A stretch of 64,000 nt of DNA from Schistocephalus solidus. Lineage: Eukaryota > Platyhelminthes > Cestoda > Diphyllobothriidea > Diphyllobothriidae. The notes under the pieces were generated by a model, which saw only the letters and a program-made list of their open reading frames with translations, was not told the origin of the DNA and searched no databases. The DNA is taken from assembly GCA_017591395.1 (NCBI GenBank), contig WEDG01000815.1, positions 1 through 64,000 of the forward strand, given 5' to 3'. A program made the position numbers and the translations under genes. This document shows, piece by piece, positions 11,531 through 24,205 of this stretch (positions within the stretch are counted from its first letter, which is position 1; every line of letters begins with the position of its first letter).

Positions 11531-12420
11531 ATTTTGGATAACAGTGCATATATCTGTCATGCTGTGAATTTACGAAGAAGGAAGAATCTGCAGGATAAGG
11601 AGGCTTTTTCTACGGCACAACTGTAGACAATGGCTATCCCTAATAGCAGTCGATATAGCCCTGATATACTGAAATCTCGACATGTCGAGATAGGACAAAG
11701 CCCATGCTCATGGGTTAATCTGTAATACGAATCGGTACCGTGATTGGTTGGCGCACTGTAAGTGGGCACAGAGCGGGCGCGGGAAGCGCGTCATGACAGT
11801 TTTCTTTGTCGTGGCGTGCGCGCGTGACCGTAATTCTGCCTGCACTTCTATCGAACCCTTTTTGCATTTTTATTCCTTATCTGTTTTCTATATCCATTAA
11901 TTTTGTCTATTAATATTCTGTAATGTTTAGGCAGCCCTTTATGAGGACAATTAGAAGGCCTGTTGCCCGTGATGTGGCACAAATATATGCCGCGAAGTTT
12001 ATGACGAAGTGAATACGTATAGATTAAAGCGCAAACGAGTAAAAGCAGACAAGGAAGGCACGTCTGCATCGCCAGTCGACAATACTTGGATGGACGTGCC
12101 CCTAGATGCAGATGAATCATTGTTGTGGTAAACTGCAGGTGAACCCACAGATGACAGCGAGGGATATAGTAATTCGTCATCAGATGCATCTGATGACGAA
12201 AGCAGCAGAGAGAGTTGTATCCCCTTGCAGACGTTGATTCGGGATAGGGTTAGGGAATGGGCTATTGAATCACATATTGCCCATTGCCACCTACATACCG
12301 TTCTAGAAGTTTTCAAATCGCTTGTCCCTGACATTCCCACAGACCCCCGAACACTGCTTAGGGCATCGTACAGCTTCAGAGTTTATTAAAATGGGTAGTG
12401 CACTACCCCGCTCATTCTGC
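11531..12420. other. Unassigned region
   Basis: No supported gene. Two overlapping minus-strand open frames (11848-12340) are Ser/Leu rich with no motif. They read through the same stretch in different frames, which argues against either being real. Confidence 0.3.
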
Positions 12421-12429
12421 GGGACCCCA

Positions 12430-13100
12430 CCGTGCATTCAAGTTTGATGAAGCGGAAATGCGCCCTAGAGGCGACACCGCATGGGCCGTGCACTGCTCAA
12501 TCAATAAGCAAGCGCAATGACCTGCGCGCTGCATATTTGGTACTGAGATGTTGCCTCGGCAAGCTAGTTAACCACGTGGAAAACACGCGGATGGCCACTG
12601 TTCCTGGTACCAATGTCGGCGAACCAAATTACCCAATAGCCCAAATGGATGACGAAATCTGGCCGTCAGCAACTCGGCTGCGGCTCATCTTTGCACCACA
12701 TGCAACCACGTGCGATGAGCGTGGGAACTGATAATTTTGAAAAGCACGCTGGCGCACAGCGACGGCATGGCAACTGCATACTGCAACAGCTCAGTGTTCA
12801 GACAACTATCACAACACCTGCAAATATCTGCGATGCAATCGGGAACTGCCAATGTTGATAGGCGTGTCGTGGCCTAGCAACTGCATCCTATAAATGCTGC
12901 AAAAGCTGGATGATCCAAAACCCTTATCTAAAGCTGTCTCTTGTGACGGATTCGAGGGAGAATCCAAAAAGGCAGACTAACAAAGCTCTTGTTCCAGTGA
13001 TCGTGTCTTCACGACTACTTCCTGGAACTAGCCTCTACGCTTCTATTAACAAATTCCTCATTCTGGTACCTTCTGCCTTTTACGTACAATCGGGATTGGC
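12430..13100 (+). repeat. Dispersed repeat R2, copy 1, with TATA box
   Basis: Shares an ordered set of blocks with 26030-26470: GCGCAATGACCT/CGCAGTGACCT, then TCCTATAAATGCT (a TATA-like box, ~12888), then GACGGATTCG followed by GAGAATCCAAAAA, then TCTTGTTCCAGTGA. A third partial copy starts near 15263 (TAAGCGCAATGACCTCACGG). The blocks drift by small indels. The TATA-centred order suggests an LTR or another promoter-bearing repeat. No protein motif was found. Confidence 0.5.
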
Positions 13101-13232
13101 CTGCTGATTGTAGAGCTCCGAGTAAAAAATCTGCTCAGAGACGCTACATACCCGAGGCTTCAGACTGCGCCCAGTCAATTTAAAGTAAACAGAGCTAAGT
13201 ACGTGATCGAGCGCTGTCGGCTGCTGTGAAAA

Positions 13233-15168
13233 AATAATCAATTGTACACGAGCCACTCGTTCACAAAGTAGTCTGATTGCTGGGAGGGATATTTGGAAAC
13301 TAGAACGACGTTAACGATTGCATATTGACTTCTACGTCTGCCTCGGAAATACCTGCGCTTTCTCTTGCCCATCCACAAGTCGCAATAACTGCTACAGTTG
13401 CGGGCAACTTTCCTACCCCAGAGAAATTTAAAGACTACTCCACACGAACATGAGGCAGCAGTGAGGAGGAAGGACTCTAACTTACAGGTCACGGCTCATG
13501 CGACGGGATCTGTCCACATCAAAAAGTCGGCGACGGTCAGTTTACTTATAACAAAAGATCGCTATAAAAATTTGTTTTACTGAATAAAAATGGGCAGTAT
13601 TAATGACCTTGAGGTTGGTTATGCATCCAACTGGGAGTGCTGGTTGCCGTAAACTACGCGACCAGGGTATTGCGTAGATTGAATTGCTGCTGCTCTGTTA
13701 TCCTGCGAACTAAAACAAACTCCTTCTTTCTGCTGTCCCTTTAGCTTTGTTTTGGTTTTAAGCTCCATAAAAAAATAAGCTCCATAAAATAAGCTCCATA
13801 AAAAATAATCAATTGTACATGAGCCACTCGTTCACAAAGTAGTCTGATTGCTGGGAGGGATATTTGGAACCTAGTACGACGTTAACGATTGCATATTGAC
13901 TTCTGCGTCTGCCTCGGAAATACCTGCGCTTTCTCTTGCCCGTCCACAAGTCGCAATAACTGCTATAGTTGCGGGCAACTTTCCTACCACAGAGAAATTT
14001 AAAGACTACTCCACACGAACATGAGGGCAGCAGTGAGGAGGAAGGACTCTAACTTACAGGTCACGGCTCATGCGACGGGATCCGTCCACATCAAAAGTCG
14101 GCCACGGTCAGGTTACTTATAACAAAGATCGCTACAGAAATTTGTTTTTACTGAATAAAATGGGCGAGTATTAATGACCTTGAGGTTGGTTATGCATCCA
14201 ACTGGGAGTGCTGGTTGCCGTAAACTACGCGACCAGGGTGTTGCGTAGATTGAATTGCTGCTGCTCCGTTATCCTGCGACCTAAAACAAACTCCTTCTTT
14301 CTGCTGTCCCTTTAGCTTTGTTTTGGTTTTAATCTCCATAAAAAAATAATCAATTGTACATGAGCCACTCGTTCACAAAGTAGTCTGATTGCTGGGAGGG
14401 ATATTTGGAACCTAGTACGACGTTAACGACTGCATATTGACTTCTACGTCTGCCTCGGAAATACCTGCGCTTTCTCTTGCCCGTCCACAAGTCGCAATAA
14501 CTGCTACAGTTGCGGGCAACTTTCCTACCCTAGAGAAATTTAAAGACTACTCCACACGAACATGAGGCAGCAGTGAGGAGGAAGGACTCTAACTTACAGG
14601 TCACGGCTCATGCGACGGGATCCGTCCACATCAAAAGTCGGCCACGGTCAGGTTACTTATAACAAAAGATCGCTACAGAAATTTGTTTTACTGAATAAAA
14701 ATGGGCAGTATTAATGACCTTGAGGTTGGTTATGCATCCAACTGGGAGTGCTGGTTGCCGTAAACTACGCGACCAGGGTGTTGCGTAGATTGAATTGCTG
14801 CTGCTCCGTTATCCTGCGACCTAAAACAAACTCCTTCTTTCTGCTGTCCCTTTAGCTTTGTTTTGGTTTTAATCTCCATAAAAAATAATCAATTGTACAT
14901 GAGCCACTCGTTCACAAAGTAGTCTGATTGCTGGGAGGGATATTTGGAACCTAGTACGACGTTAACGATTGCATATTGACTTCTGCGTCTGCCTCGGAAA
15001 TACCTGCGCTTTCTCTTGCCCGTCCACAAGTCGCAATAACTGCTACAGTTGCGGGCAACTTTCCTACCCTAGAGAAATTTAAAGACTACTCCACACGAAC
15101 ATGAGGCAGCAGTGAGGAGGAAGGACTCTAACTTACAGGTCACGGCTCATGCGACGGGATCCGTCCAC
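13233..15168 (+). repeat. ~540-bp tandem repeat, four units (last one split)
   Basis: Units start at 13233, 13804, 14345 and 14884, each with AATAATCAATTGTACA(C/T)GAGCC. The periods are 571, 541 and 539 bp. The first is longer because AAGCTCCATAAAAAAAT is repeated about three times at its end (13760-13800). Units are about 97 percent alike by eye, differing at scattered single bases and one-base indels. The fourth unit stops at 15168 after GGGATCCGTCCAC and resumes at about 16399. Open frames in the units are not shared between them, so it is not coding. Confidence 0.9.
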
Positions 15169-16398
15169 ACCTTTAAGTTTTACTAGACCGACATTCCAGC
15201 AAGGGCTGACAAACAAATGAGCCAGGAACTGCTTGAGTCTTGGTCCTCTTGCCGACAGTCGCTTAATAAGCGCAATGACCTCACGGCTCCATATTCTGTG
15301 TTGACAGAGTAATTTGCCACGTGGGGAAGATGCGTTCGGTCAACGATTTCAGTGACAGCCAGCCACATTGCGCAGTCATCCTCCTGCCGAGAATCGAGAA
15401 CTGTAGTGAAATTTCATGAAATAACGACACGGACGCAGACTAACGAGCAGTCATTGCTTCCCAAAATCGAGTTCAATGACCAAGGTGAACTCGAAACCGA
15501 TTGTGCAACATACCCTCCGAAAGCCAACAACTTATTGAAGGGCCGTCAATCCTATGTCCAATGCGAATCCAACCCCGTAAAACAATGAGGTTCGCAATGT
15601 AGAATACAGATGCCACATCGCCGACAGACCGACGCACGGCAAGAGCGCAAGAAACGGCCTTCATCCAATTTTATGGTTTCCAAAAAGTGCGCAAAAAGGT
15701 GCCTCTATCACACCCGTTGAAGTTCAAGTAACAGGTTGACAAATTAGCTGATTGGATTTCTCAGCTTCTGATCACTGATCCCAACAATACAGTCAGCTCG
15801 CCAACAATACTTGTTGGAACAACTTAAAGGAGTGATCTCCCGCCAGGCTTCATCATCGTATCTGTTTATATCACATCCCCTTTGCTTTTTTTGCAGGATC
15901 TGACGATCATGACCATTGAAATACTCCCAAAGGACAAATCCAACATCACGGAGAATCGCCTTTGACACTCCCAAATCCCACAACACCTGAAGTTATGCCT
16001 CAAGACATGCTCCCTATTTGACCGAAACAATCGGCGAGCACGTAAAAGGCACGACATTGTGTTCACCGATTTCGGGACGTGGCTGGATAACAGAGAAGCA
16101 AAAATTCAATTTACCCAACACCCCGGCTGCCCTATCTTTCGAGAACCACGCTCATAGGGTTTATATGGCCGGAAACTCTAGGACAGCATGCTTTTCCGCG
16201 GATACAGGGTAAAAAATTAAAATTGATCTATCCATCAAAATTTATTTTACCTAATCAAAGTGGGCGTTGTCAATGACCTCGAGGTTGCTTGTGTATCCAA
16301 TCGGGTCTTATGGGGAACGAAAATCACGTTTGAATGCATAACCGACCACAAGGTTATAAACCATCAACTGATAAGTAAAACAAATTTCGACCGGTTTA
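15169..16398. mobile_element. 1.2-kb insertion inside the fourth tandem unit
   Basis: The fourth 540-bp unit is interrupted exactly between GATCCGTCCAC and ATCAAAAAGTCGGCC. In the first three units these two sequences are adjacent. The insert carries, near 15263, a piece of repeat R2. Near 16215-16300 it carries a diverged copy of the tandem unit itself (TTATTTTACCTAATCAAAG, then TGGGCGTTGTCAATGACC, then ATCCAATCGGG). So the insert is related to its host repeat, as if a longer, older version of the same element landed there. No target-site duplication or terminal inverted repeat is clear. Confidence 0.6.
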
Positions 16399-16642
16399 AT
16401 CAAAAAGTCGGCCACGGTCGGTTTACTTATAACAAAAGATCGCTACAGAAATTTGTTTTACTGAATAAAAATGGGCAGTATTAATGACCTTGAGGTTGGT
16501 TATGCATCCAACTGGGAGCGCTGGTTGCCGTAAACTACGCGACCAGGGTGTTGCGTAGATTGAATTGCTGCTGCTCTGTTATCCTGCGACCTAAAACAAA
16601 CTCCTTCTTTCTGCTGTCCCTTTAGCTTTGTTTTGGTTTTAA
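16399..16642 (+). repeat. Remainder of the fourth ~540-bp tandem unit
   Basis: Continues the unit broken at 15168: ATCAAAAAGTCGGCCACGG, then AATGGGCAGTATTAATGACC, then GTTATCCTGCGACC, ending at GTTTTGGTTTTAAAC. After this the sequence leaves the array, with no fifth unit. Confidence 0.85.
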
Positions 16643-17040
16643 ACTTAGACAACAGTAACTGGCCTAAGTCAAGGGGGCGCGGAGGAACTTTCAAACATAA
16701 GAGAATCTTTGATTTTTACCATATTTCGTGGCAATAACAGTGAATTGTCGATAAATTCTTAGTTTAAAAAGTTATTTTTACTGTCCCATATTAGTTGGGC
16801 CCGCCTAAGTAAGCAATTGGATGAATAAGTTGAACTTAACGAAATTGCTGTTTGAATCCGTGCCTGGCCTGTCGTTTTCCAGTAACTGTCTGAAATAAGT
16901 TGCTGCATTAGCCCTTTTAAGTATACTTTTATGAATTATTAACTCATTTCTCTATTAATTAAACCAAAATTCTGTCGAGTAGTTTACGATGTCCCGGAAG
17001 AGACATGCAATAGGCGCAAGCTTGCAACCCCCCTCTATCC

Positions 17041-20000
17041 TTGAATACTAGAGCCATGGAAGGAGATATCTCTGGTGGTTGCAAGAATTTACAGCCTTCT
17101 CCAGATTTATATTCTAAAATTCCTTTGGTTCACATTGATTTTCTTGCTCCTTTTGTCACTCAAGCGTATACCTCGTCCTGCAATAATCGGCCTTCGTCTG
17201 TTGAAATAATTGACATCATGCTACATGGAACGAGGACTAGTACCTCCGAGACAGTTATCCAACAGGCTTTTCAAGTCATTGGACTAATTAGTTCCTAAAC
17301 TGAAGAACGGATAAAACGCAAGCATAATTTTATGCTGCGGAATATTTCAAAGCATATTTGTACTATCGATGGTACGCATTTGCTCCTGCAAAGCTGTGGT
17401 TAGGGATTTAGAGTTGCACACGCAGAGCGTTTGCACACTCTCTTTTCCTTGATAGCAGTCAAATTCATACGGTCAAGGAAGGAGCTTAGTATATAATTCT
17501 GTCCAAAATGTTATTGATCAGTTTCCCTTGACCTCAGCCCAATGCAGGAAATTAAATATTTTAAATATTCGACAAGCAGCATAGAAATGACTACTCCCTT
17601 TGTCATGTTGAAAAAGTCACATTCAACTTAATCTATGGCCTCGCCGTCTGTATCCCTAGTTAACTCTGTACGAAAACCTACTATAACGGATCTCAGGGGC
17701 TCTTAAGACACCAGTACTTCCATTATTCCCACATCCATAGCAAGCCCACCAATAAATTCTGATAAACCAACGCAGATTCTTAGCTCATAGACAAGTCCGA
17801 CTAAAGTCTCAGCCACTCGAAGACGAAAAAAGCTAGCTTCTCCACAAAAATACTCCTTTAAGATCTCCTGATACTTCCCCAAATACCCCGACTCAACTTC
17901 CTCGAGTTTCCAATAACCTCCTAGACCCTATATCAAGGCTGCTAAACCAAACATGCCAGTATTATCGTTTAGGAATGGCACTCCTCTTCCATTCGCGGCA
18001 GTGCGTCCCCCACTCTGCAGCACGTTCCCTCCTCGGTCGTTTCCCAGTTGTCTCTCAATATGAAAGGTCATCCTGGACTATCCGATTCACCTAACCGTCT
18101 GCTTACTGGGAATACTTTGCAGTCTCCTTCCCATGGGTTTCTCGAACAAGCTCCAATAACCAGCTGTAGTGCTAAATTTCCCTGTCAGTCTTTTTCCCCT
18201 CCATATCTTACTTCTCTTTTCCCACATCAGGCACTTGCTATACCACAACCTTTTTTCCAGAATCGTGAGGGAACACTCGGTCCCTATGTTTAGTGGCCCA
18301 TCAACCACTGGATGACTGAGCTGCCCTCCCTCAAAACAACCAGTTTGCCCACTTAAACTGTTCATTCTAAATGCCAGATCTTTGCTCAATAAAATGCCCC
18401 TGCTTCAAACTCTTGTCATCTTCCAATGTGCAGATATTGTTATAGTAAATGAAAAATGGGTAAAATCTTCCGTAGCCGACTCTGAACTCTCTCTTATAAG
18501 CTATAATTGTACTTGAAATGATCGTCGCGATAACCATGGAGCCGGGAGCTGTATTGATGCTAAGCGAGCACGGGCATTTCATCCCTTCGACTATCCACAA
18601 TTTAACGGGTTTGAAGAGAGCTGACGGCTTCAAATAACCTTGAACAATAAGTACTCTTTACTCTTTGGTTTTGTCTATCGGTCACATAAAGCCAGTGAGG
18701 ATTACGATCTTTGCCTCTCACAGTCATTTCATGTCACGGTTTGAAGTATTACTTGATTGCATGGGGTTTCAATCTTCCTAAAGTTCGATGGTTTCCCCCG
18801 TCCGGCCCTAGAAAGTTTGAGGACTTACTCGAGGCCGTAGGTAGTGGCATGTGGAATCATGTTTTCGACTTCCTTACTAAAGGATCAAGTGTACTTGTTG
18901 TTATCTTATGCAGAGGATTCCTGAATTTGACAGTCTCAGTTTTAGGCCTACTTTGGAGTTTAGAAGATGAAATTGATCTTCTTACACTAGAATTTTAAAC
19001 TGTTGAAACAAGTTCAAAAATATAGGTTTTCCTTTCCTTTCCGTTCAGCCCTTTTGACAGAGTTATTGATGTATCTTAATTCCCATGACTCGTGTGATTT
19101 ACTTCTATGACAGCATGTGAAAACTTGTATCAGTGTGCTGTACAGTGTTTTGGATCCACTTGTTTCTGGTTATCTCCCCGTAAGAAAATAATTACTGTCA
19201 GGTATGAGGTTTACCTCCCTGTATCTTTTCGCCATAAGTTACTTAAACTTACTCGTCAACTTCATCTGCAAAAGGACATTTTCGTTCTGCCCTTGATTCG
19301 ACGTATCTTTGAACAGGCTTCGAGGCTATCCGAAGAAAGGCGGCTACCCGATGATACCGAATTTGTTGAAAACCATTCGCTCAATGTGGCGAAAATGTTT
19401 TCCCAAATTGTAATAACCTATCGAAAAACGAAGCATCCCGTCCGTCGAGACGCCCTTGGAAATCTCATTGTTTGACGACAAGTTCATGACTGATAATTAA
19501 AAAGTTTTCTTATCCAGAAAATTTATTGAAAATCCGACCACTTTCCTTCCGACCATCGTGGGTTGGAATGGTGGTGTCCTCGAAACCTTGACTTTTACCC
19601 TTTAGTATGTAGCCGTAGCCGTTCGACGTTTGCGTCAATATCATAATCCTGGACCAGATGGCATCCCGTCAGTATTATAAAGGTCGGATGCTAATGGTAT
19701 TTTCCTGTTCCATCTGTTTGAAGATATTTTAACTAGTTCTGGAAAGTGAAAATTTTTCAGTGTGCGGAAGGAAGTGCAAATTCTGCTATCCCCAAACACG
19801 GCTAATGTACGTCATTTGAAGACTTTCGGCCAATCAACACAGTTTCCGCAACTTTCAAAATCTTGGAGACCTTGAACAAAGATAAGATGATGCATCACTT
19901 AACTGAAAAATAACCTACTTAGCGCAGCTGAGCTTGATGCTACTGAAAACAAGGTCTTGTGACAACAGTCAGCTCTCTTTCTTTGATCACGTTCCGCAAT

Positions 20001-20771
20001 CTAATGAGAATGGTTTTGAACTTTACATTATCTACTTTGATTTCACTAAGGCTTTTGATCGTGTGGCCCATGCTCTCCTTCTCTTGCAACTTTCCTCTTA
20101 TGTGGTAAACTTCTGAACTTGATATCTTCTTAACTGGACTCTCGCACAAAAATGTTAAGATCTCCGATGCTATCTCCTATCCCCAAATATGTGAGGAGTG
20201 GAGTTATTTGGGGTATTGTGCTTGACCCGCTCTTATTTTGTCTTATTTTGTCAATAATTTACTTGGTTAATTTCAGAATCGGTGGCCTTTTAGGTGTGCG
20301 GATGATTTAAAAGTTGCGTATCGATACAGGTCAACAGATCGAAAAATCATGTTCGAACTTTTAAAAAGTGGTCTTAAGGTCGTTACGCAGTGGTGCTGCA
20401 CATGGCACCCTTTCCTTTCTTGGTACAAATGCTCCATCATGGCTGTTGGTGACGATCATCAACCTCAAATAAGCATAGATATCCACGACCTAAATACGTC
20501 TGAAGTTTTTAAGGATGTGGGCATATCATATTCCAACGGTCTTAATATTTCCAAGAATTACGCCCTCATTGTCTCCAAAGCCCGCAAAACCACCGGGTTT
20601 ATCCTCAAAAATTTTAAAACTATCGATATTAGACTCCGCCTTTATTAACTACGCGCAAAGACTGGCCTGGAATAATGCTCGTTTCTATTTAGCGTTCCTC
20701 ACGCTAGCGAACGGAAGGAAATAGAATCAGTCCAGCATTTACTTACTAAAATAGTTTCATTATCAGATCAC

Positions 20772-20773
<2 letters not shown>
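17041..20773 (+). mobile_element. LINE family 3, outer copy, first part
   Basis: From about 18360 a LINE endonuclease start is readable (LKLFILNARSLLNKMPLLQT, then CADIVIVNEKW). An RT follows to 20773, where the element is cut by an inserted copy of the same family in the other direction; the outer copy resumes near 22050. The stretch 17041-18360 has open frames of the size and place expected of ORF1 but no clear motif, so the 5' limit is a guess. Confidence 0.7.
18360..20773 (+). pseudogene. LINE family 3 ORF2 relic (outer copy)
   Basis: Endonuclease start at 18360-18700 with stops. The linker is at 19200-19470 (FRHKLLKLTRQLHLQKD, then FEQASRLSEERRLPDD), similar in layout to the family 2 linker. 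RT motifs follow: YIIYFDFTKAFDRVAHALLL (20023-20082) and CADDLKVAYRY (20295-20327), in which the catalytic Asp pair is kept but Tyr/Phe is replaced by Cys. The thumb part is GISYSNGLNISKNYALIVSK (20520-20580). It has multiple frame changes. Its family counterpart on the minus strand at 20775-22049 gives YADD at the same position. Confidence 0.75.

Positions 20774-20810
<37 letters not shown>
20774..20810 (-). repeat. (TAA)n tail of the inserted family 3 LINE
   Basis: About 12 TAA triplets on the plus strand; on the minus strand this is an (ATT)n run directly after ATTAAATACAAAT. It sits at the 3' end of the minus-strand family 3 copy, so it is that element's tail and not an independent microsatellite. 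Confidence 0.75.
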
Positions 20811-20811
<1 letters not shown>

Positions 20812-22049
20812 TTTGTATTTAATGCCGGTTTACAGGCATTGTCAGCTGAAATATCCAGTGGGTAGAGGCTAATAGTGAAAAAAAACTCCTGAGTATATAT
20901 CATTATAAATGTTTTTCCTATCTTTATGTTATTCAGGAGAAAAAAACTGCCGCCTGTTAGGTTGATAGCAATTCAGATCAGGGAAGGGCTAACACAATTG
21001 CAGTCTGTATGCAGTCTCTCTGTCTTTGCTAGGAACCGGGATTATGCCCCAGGCAAGAAAGCAGCCGTGTACGGTTGCTCACTGTCCACCGAAGAAGTCA
21101 ACGGGCGCAGGCTGCAGAGACGGTGCCGTATCCCTCAAGGTAACACCTGGGATCGGGTTCAGATGCCGCGCACTCCGTCGGACAGGAAAACAGATTCGAC
21201 CGTGTCGGTGCCCAGAATTCTTGGAAGCTGTTCTGAATGCAAAAGACTAGTAATAATTATCTTAAACAAAGAATAACTCCAATGGATTTTTATATTATGG
21301 GGAAGTTTATTCCACATGGCCATGGCGTTTACGGAAAAGAACCGTCGATACTTAAGTGTGCGAGCTAATGGAAGAAATAATAAGACATTGCGATTACTGC
21401 TGCGCCTAGGATGGTCAAGCTGCCTCACAGTGGTAAGGGGATTAAATGTACGACTATTCAAAAGCTTAAAAGCAAAAAGAGTCCCTTCTGCACTCGGCGA
21501 AACCATAAGGGATCAAATTTTACAAGCCCACAGCGTTCTTGATATGACAGATTACGGTGCTCCAACGATAAAATTCTTTCCGTGAAGAAGTGCTGGACCG
21601 ATTCTATTTTATTCCGTTCGCTAGCGCGCATAAGGCTAAATAGAAATGAGCAGTATACCAGGCCAGGTCTAACGTACATTTTATAAAGGCGGAGTCTAAT
21701 ATCAATAGTTTTAAAATTTCGGAGGATAAACCCGGCAGTTCTGCGTGCTTTGGAGACAATCAGGGCACAATGCTCTGAAAGATTTAGACCGTTGGAATAT
21801 GATATGCCCAGGTCCTTAACAACGCCAGGTACATTTTTATCGTGTCCATCTATGCTTAGATGAGGCTGAAGGTTGTCACCGACAACCATAACGGAACATT
21901 TATGCCGAGAAAGGGAAAGGCGTCATGTGCAGCACCACTGGGCAAAGGCCTCGAGATCATTTTTAATAGATCAAGCACGGTGTCGCGATCTGCCGGCTTG
22001 TATCGATAGGCAACTTTTAAATCGTCGGCATACATACAGGGCCTACCAT
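20775..22049 (-). mobile_element. LINE family 3, inner copy, 5'-truncated, inserted in the outer copy
   Basis: On the minus strand it starts at about 22049, just before the RT catalytic box YADDLKVAYRY (YADD at 22021-22032). It runs through the thumb (GISYSNGLNLSEHCALIVSK) to a C-terminal part (RFFSVNAMAMWNKLP) and a 3' UTR with two hairpins (arms 20886-20892/20933-20939 and 20821-20826/20835-20840), and ends in the (ATT)n tail. It is 5'-truncated, as LINE copies commonly are. It lies head-on inside an older copy of its own family: the flanks GATCACGGTAAT (left) and ATCTGAACCATCAAGAACG (right) are contiguous in the intact reading frame. Confidence 0.85.
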
Positions 22050-22600
22050 ATCTGAACCATCAAGAACGCTGTGGGCTTATAAACATCGATCACTTCTGGT
22101 TTGGCCGAATTTTTATTGTTCAACTACCCCAGAATATAAATATCCTGTAAATTTATTTTTTAAGAGATTTCTGCTTACAGAACAGTTTCAAGGAATTATG
22201 GGTGCCGACCTGGCCGTATCTGTCTTCCAGCTTGACTGGACTGCTCGTCATCTGAGCCCGATCCCAGGTCTTACTTTGTAGGCGATAGCATCATCCCTGT
22301 GGCCCACAACCGGTGAATCCTTCAGCAGACAGCGAGCAACCGTCCGTGGATGCACCCTTGCCTGGTGCAGAATACCCGTTCTTTACAAAGGCAGAGAAAC
22401 TGTAAACACACTGTAATCATGCTAACACATCCCTGTTCTGAATTGTTTTTATTTCGCCGTTAGCAGTTTTTTCTCCTAAATAGATTTAACTTACGAAAAA
22501 CACAAAAAATATATTCCTCCAGGAGTTTTCTTACTGCTTGCCCTATTTCCACTTCATATTTCTTGTGAACTGGCATGAATTACAATTCTTTTTTTGAAGT
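22050..22600 (+). mobile_element. LINE family 3, outer copy, resumed 3' part
   Basis: Picks up the RT C-terminal region at CAAGAACGCTGTGGGCTT (~22066), which also occurs in the inner copy (minus, ~21515-21545). It then follows the family 3 3' UTR: CGATCCCAGGT, AGCAACCGT, then GCAGTTTTTTCTCCT (22463-22477) and AGGAG (22521-22525). After about 22600 similarity ends without a clear tail. Confidence 0.75.
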
Positions 22601-23344
22601 TTGCGAAATGGGGGAAATTTTTAAAGTAAAAAACTGCCTTCAAGGGTATAGTACTAGCAAAATATGAAATAAAATGGCTATAAAGCATCGGAACTGACGT
22701 ATTATGTTAAGAATGTTTAGGTCGAGAACACTCAAGTGCTCATTTGACAGAGGGAGAGTCGGCCACGGTCTATTTCAAAGGTCTATCGCATTCACTCAGA
22801 TACGAGCGCTGAAATATTAAGATACAAGCATTTTACATCCTGCTTTACTTCTGCTTCTGGAGTGAACTTGGTGTCCTTCGATGTGGCCGGTGTTTCGGGA
22901 TCTACAAGCAGGTCCTCGGTTGTGAGAGTTTCTTAAAGGGGACGGACTAGTAGTTTGTTCGGTCATCATTATCCGGTATACAAGTTCAATTGCATCCAAC
23001 CTAAGCATAGAGAATATGATTGCTAAAGTTTATTGAATGTAGTGGTAGAAATAAAATCGTAAATGATAGAGAAATTCGTAAACGATAAACAGTAATAGAT
23101 CATGAAAAGAGGTTGGTTGGAAGGTAGACAATTGAAAAGGAGTTGAGTCTGCAGAGGTGTCCAGAAGACCGGCCGGTCATGACGAAATCAAAGACACCGT
23201 AGCTAGGAAAACGAATCAGAAACCGAGTTACTAGCTTCAAGTTGCCCGTCAAAACTTGGCCAACTGACCGTTACAGCGCATCACTCGGGTGTGTGGTTCA
23301 GCCGATTAATTAGACGTAATTGGACTGAAATTAGGTGGTAAACT
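22601..23344. other. Unassigned region
   Basis: No gene, repeat array or clear mobile-element end recognised. Confidence 0.3.
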
Positions 23345-24057
23345 AGTTAACTTGCATTCAAGCAAAGACTGCACATTTATCTTAACACTGATTCTAGTAA
23401 CCTTTTATTTTCCAAATCTTTTCCCAGTAGCTTTCCCCATGACTCGGAAAAAGGACCATCAGGAATTTAAGTGACCCTCTTGAAACTATTTTCGCTACCT
23501 CGAGTCCCCATGAATCATGATGTTTCCTTATATCACCAGTCGTCCAAACGATGAAGTCATTTGGACGTACACATTCAGTGATCCATAGTCTAAAATACAG
23601 CCATTTCGTTTGGATACTACCCATCATCAGAATTCAGTTCTGGACCCTAAGATGCTGAGGACTAAAGTTCATTGACGCATTTTCTTGAGATTTTGTTTCA
23701 TACGCCTAAGTGACCAAGAACGCATCATCTCGACGTTGCATTATCTCATTCTGAAATGCTACTGCAGTATTACCCTTATCTACTAATTGACCTTATTTTC
23801 CTAAGCAGTTTTTCCTCCTACCTTCTATTCGAAAATGAAGGTCAATTGAACTCTGCCTCCATTTTTAAGGTAGGAGTTTTTTTTCACTGCCTATTTTTCT
23901 AGTTCACCTAGCAGGACAATTTCTGCCTACATTATTAAGTATATGTACATTTTATCTGCACACATTGTCATAACTTTATTTCGTTACTAATGCTTGTTTA
24001 GACAGTGCCTTACCGGTGCTTATCAAATATAAATTCTAAATTCTAAATTTCTAAAAA
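23345..24057 (+). mobile_element. LINE family 2, 3' fragment (plus)
   Basis: Begins in the last ORF2 codons (GCAAAGACTGCACATTTATC) and continues through the whole family 2 3' UTR to a tail of repeated TTCTAAA. The 3' UTR carries a perfect 10-bp stem, CTCCTACCTT (23815-23824) with AAGGTAGGAG (23867-23876), and a terminal hairpin, AGTGCC (24004-24009) with GGTGCT (24015-24020). It is heavily 5'-truncated. Confidence 0.85.
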
Positions 24058-24089
24058 GGTGGAAATGGGTTAGGGACACGAACCCTTAT

Positions 24090-24205
24090 TTTGCAAAAAA
24101 ATTATCGAACAGTCATTATATTGAATTTGATAATATGATACGGTTTATTGTTTGCCGACAATGCCCTTCCGGGTACTCAAATAAAATATATATATATCTA
24201 TCTAC
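24090..24205 (+). mobile_element. 3' end of another LINE
   Basis: GACAATGCCCTTCCGGGTACT (24158 onward) repeats the terminal hairpin plan of families 2 and 3 and is followed by CAAATAAAATATATATATCT, an AT-rich tail. Only the last ~100 bp are recognisable, so the family is uncertain. Confidence 0.45.

Noticed and set aside
13398..13583. Open frame inside the first 540-bp tandem unit
   Set aside because: The other units carry indels that break it, so it is not maintained.
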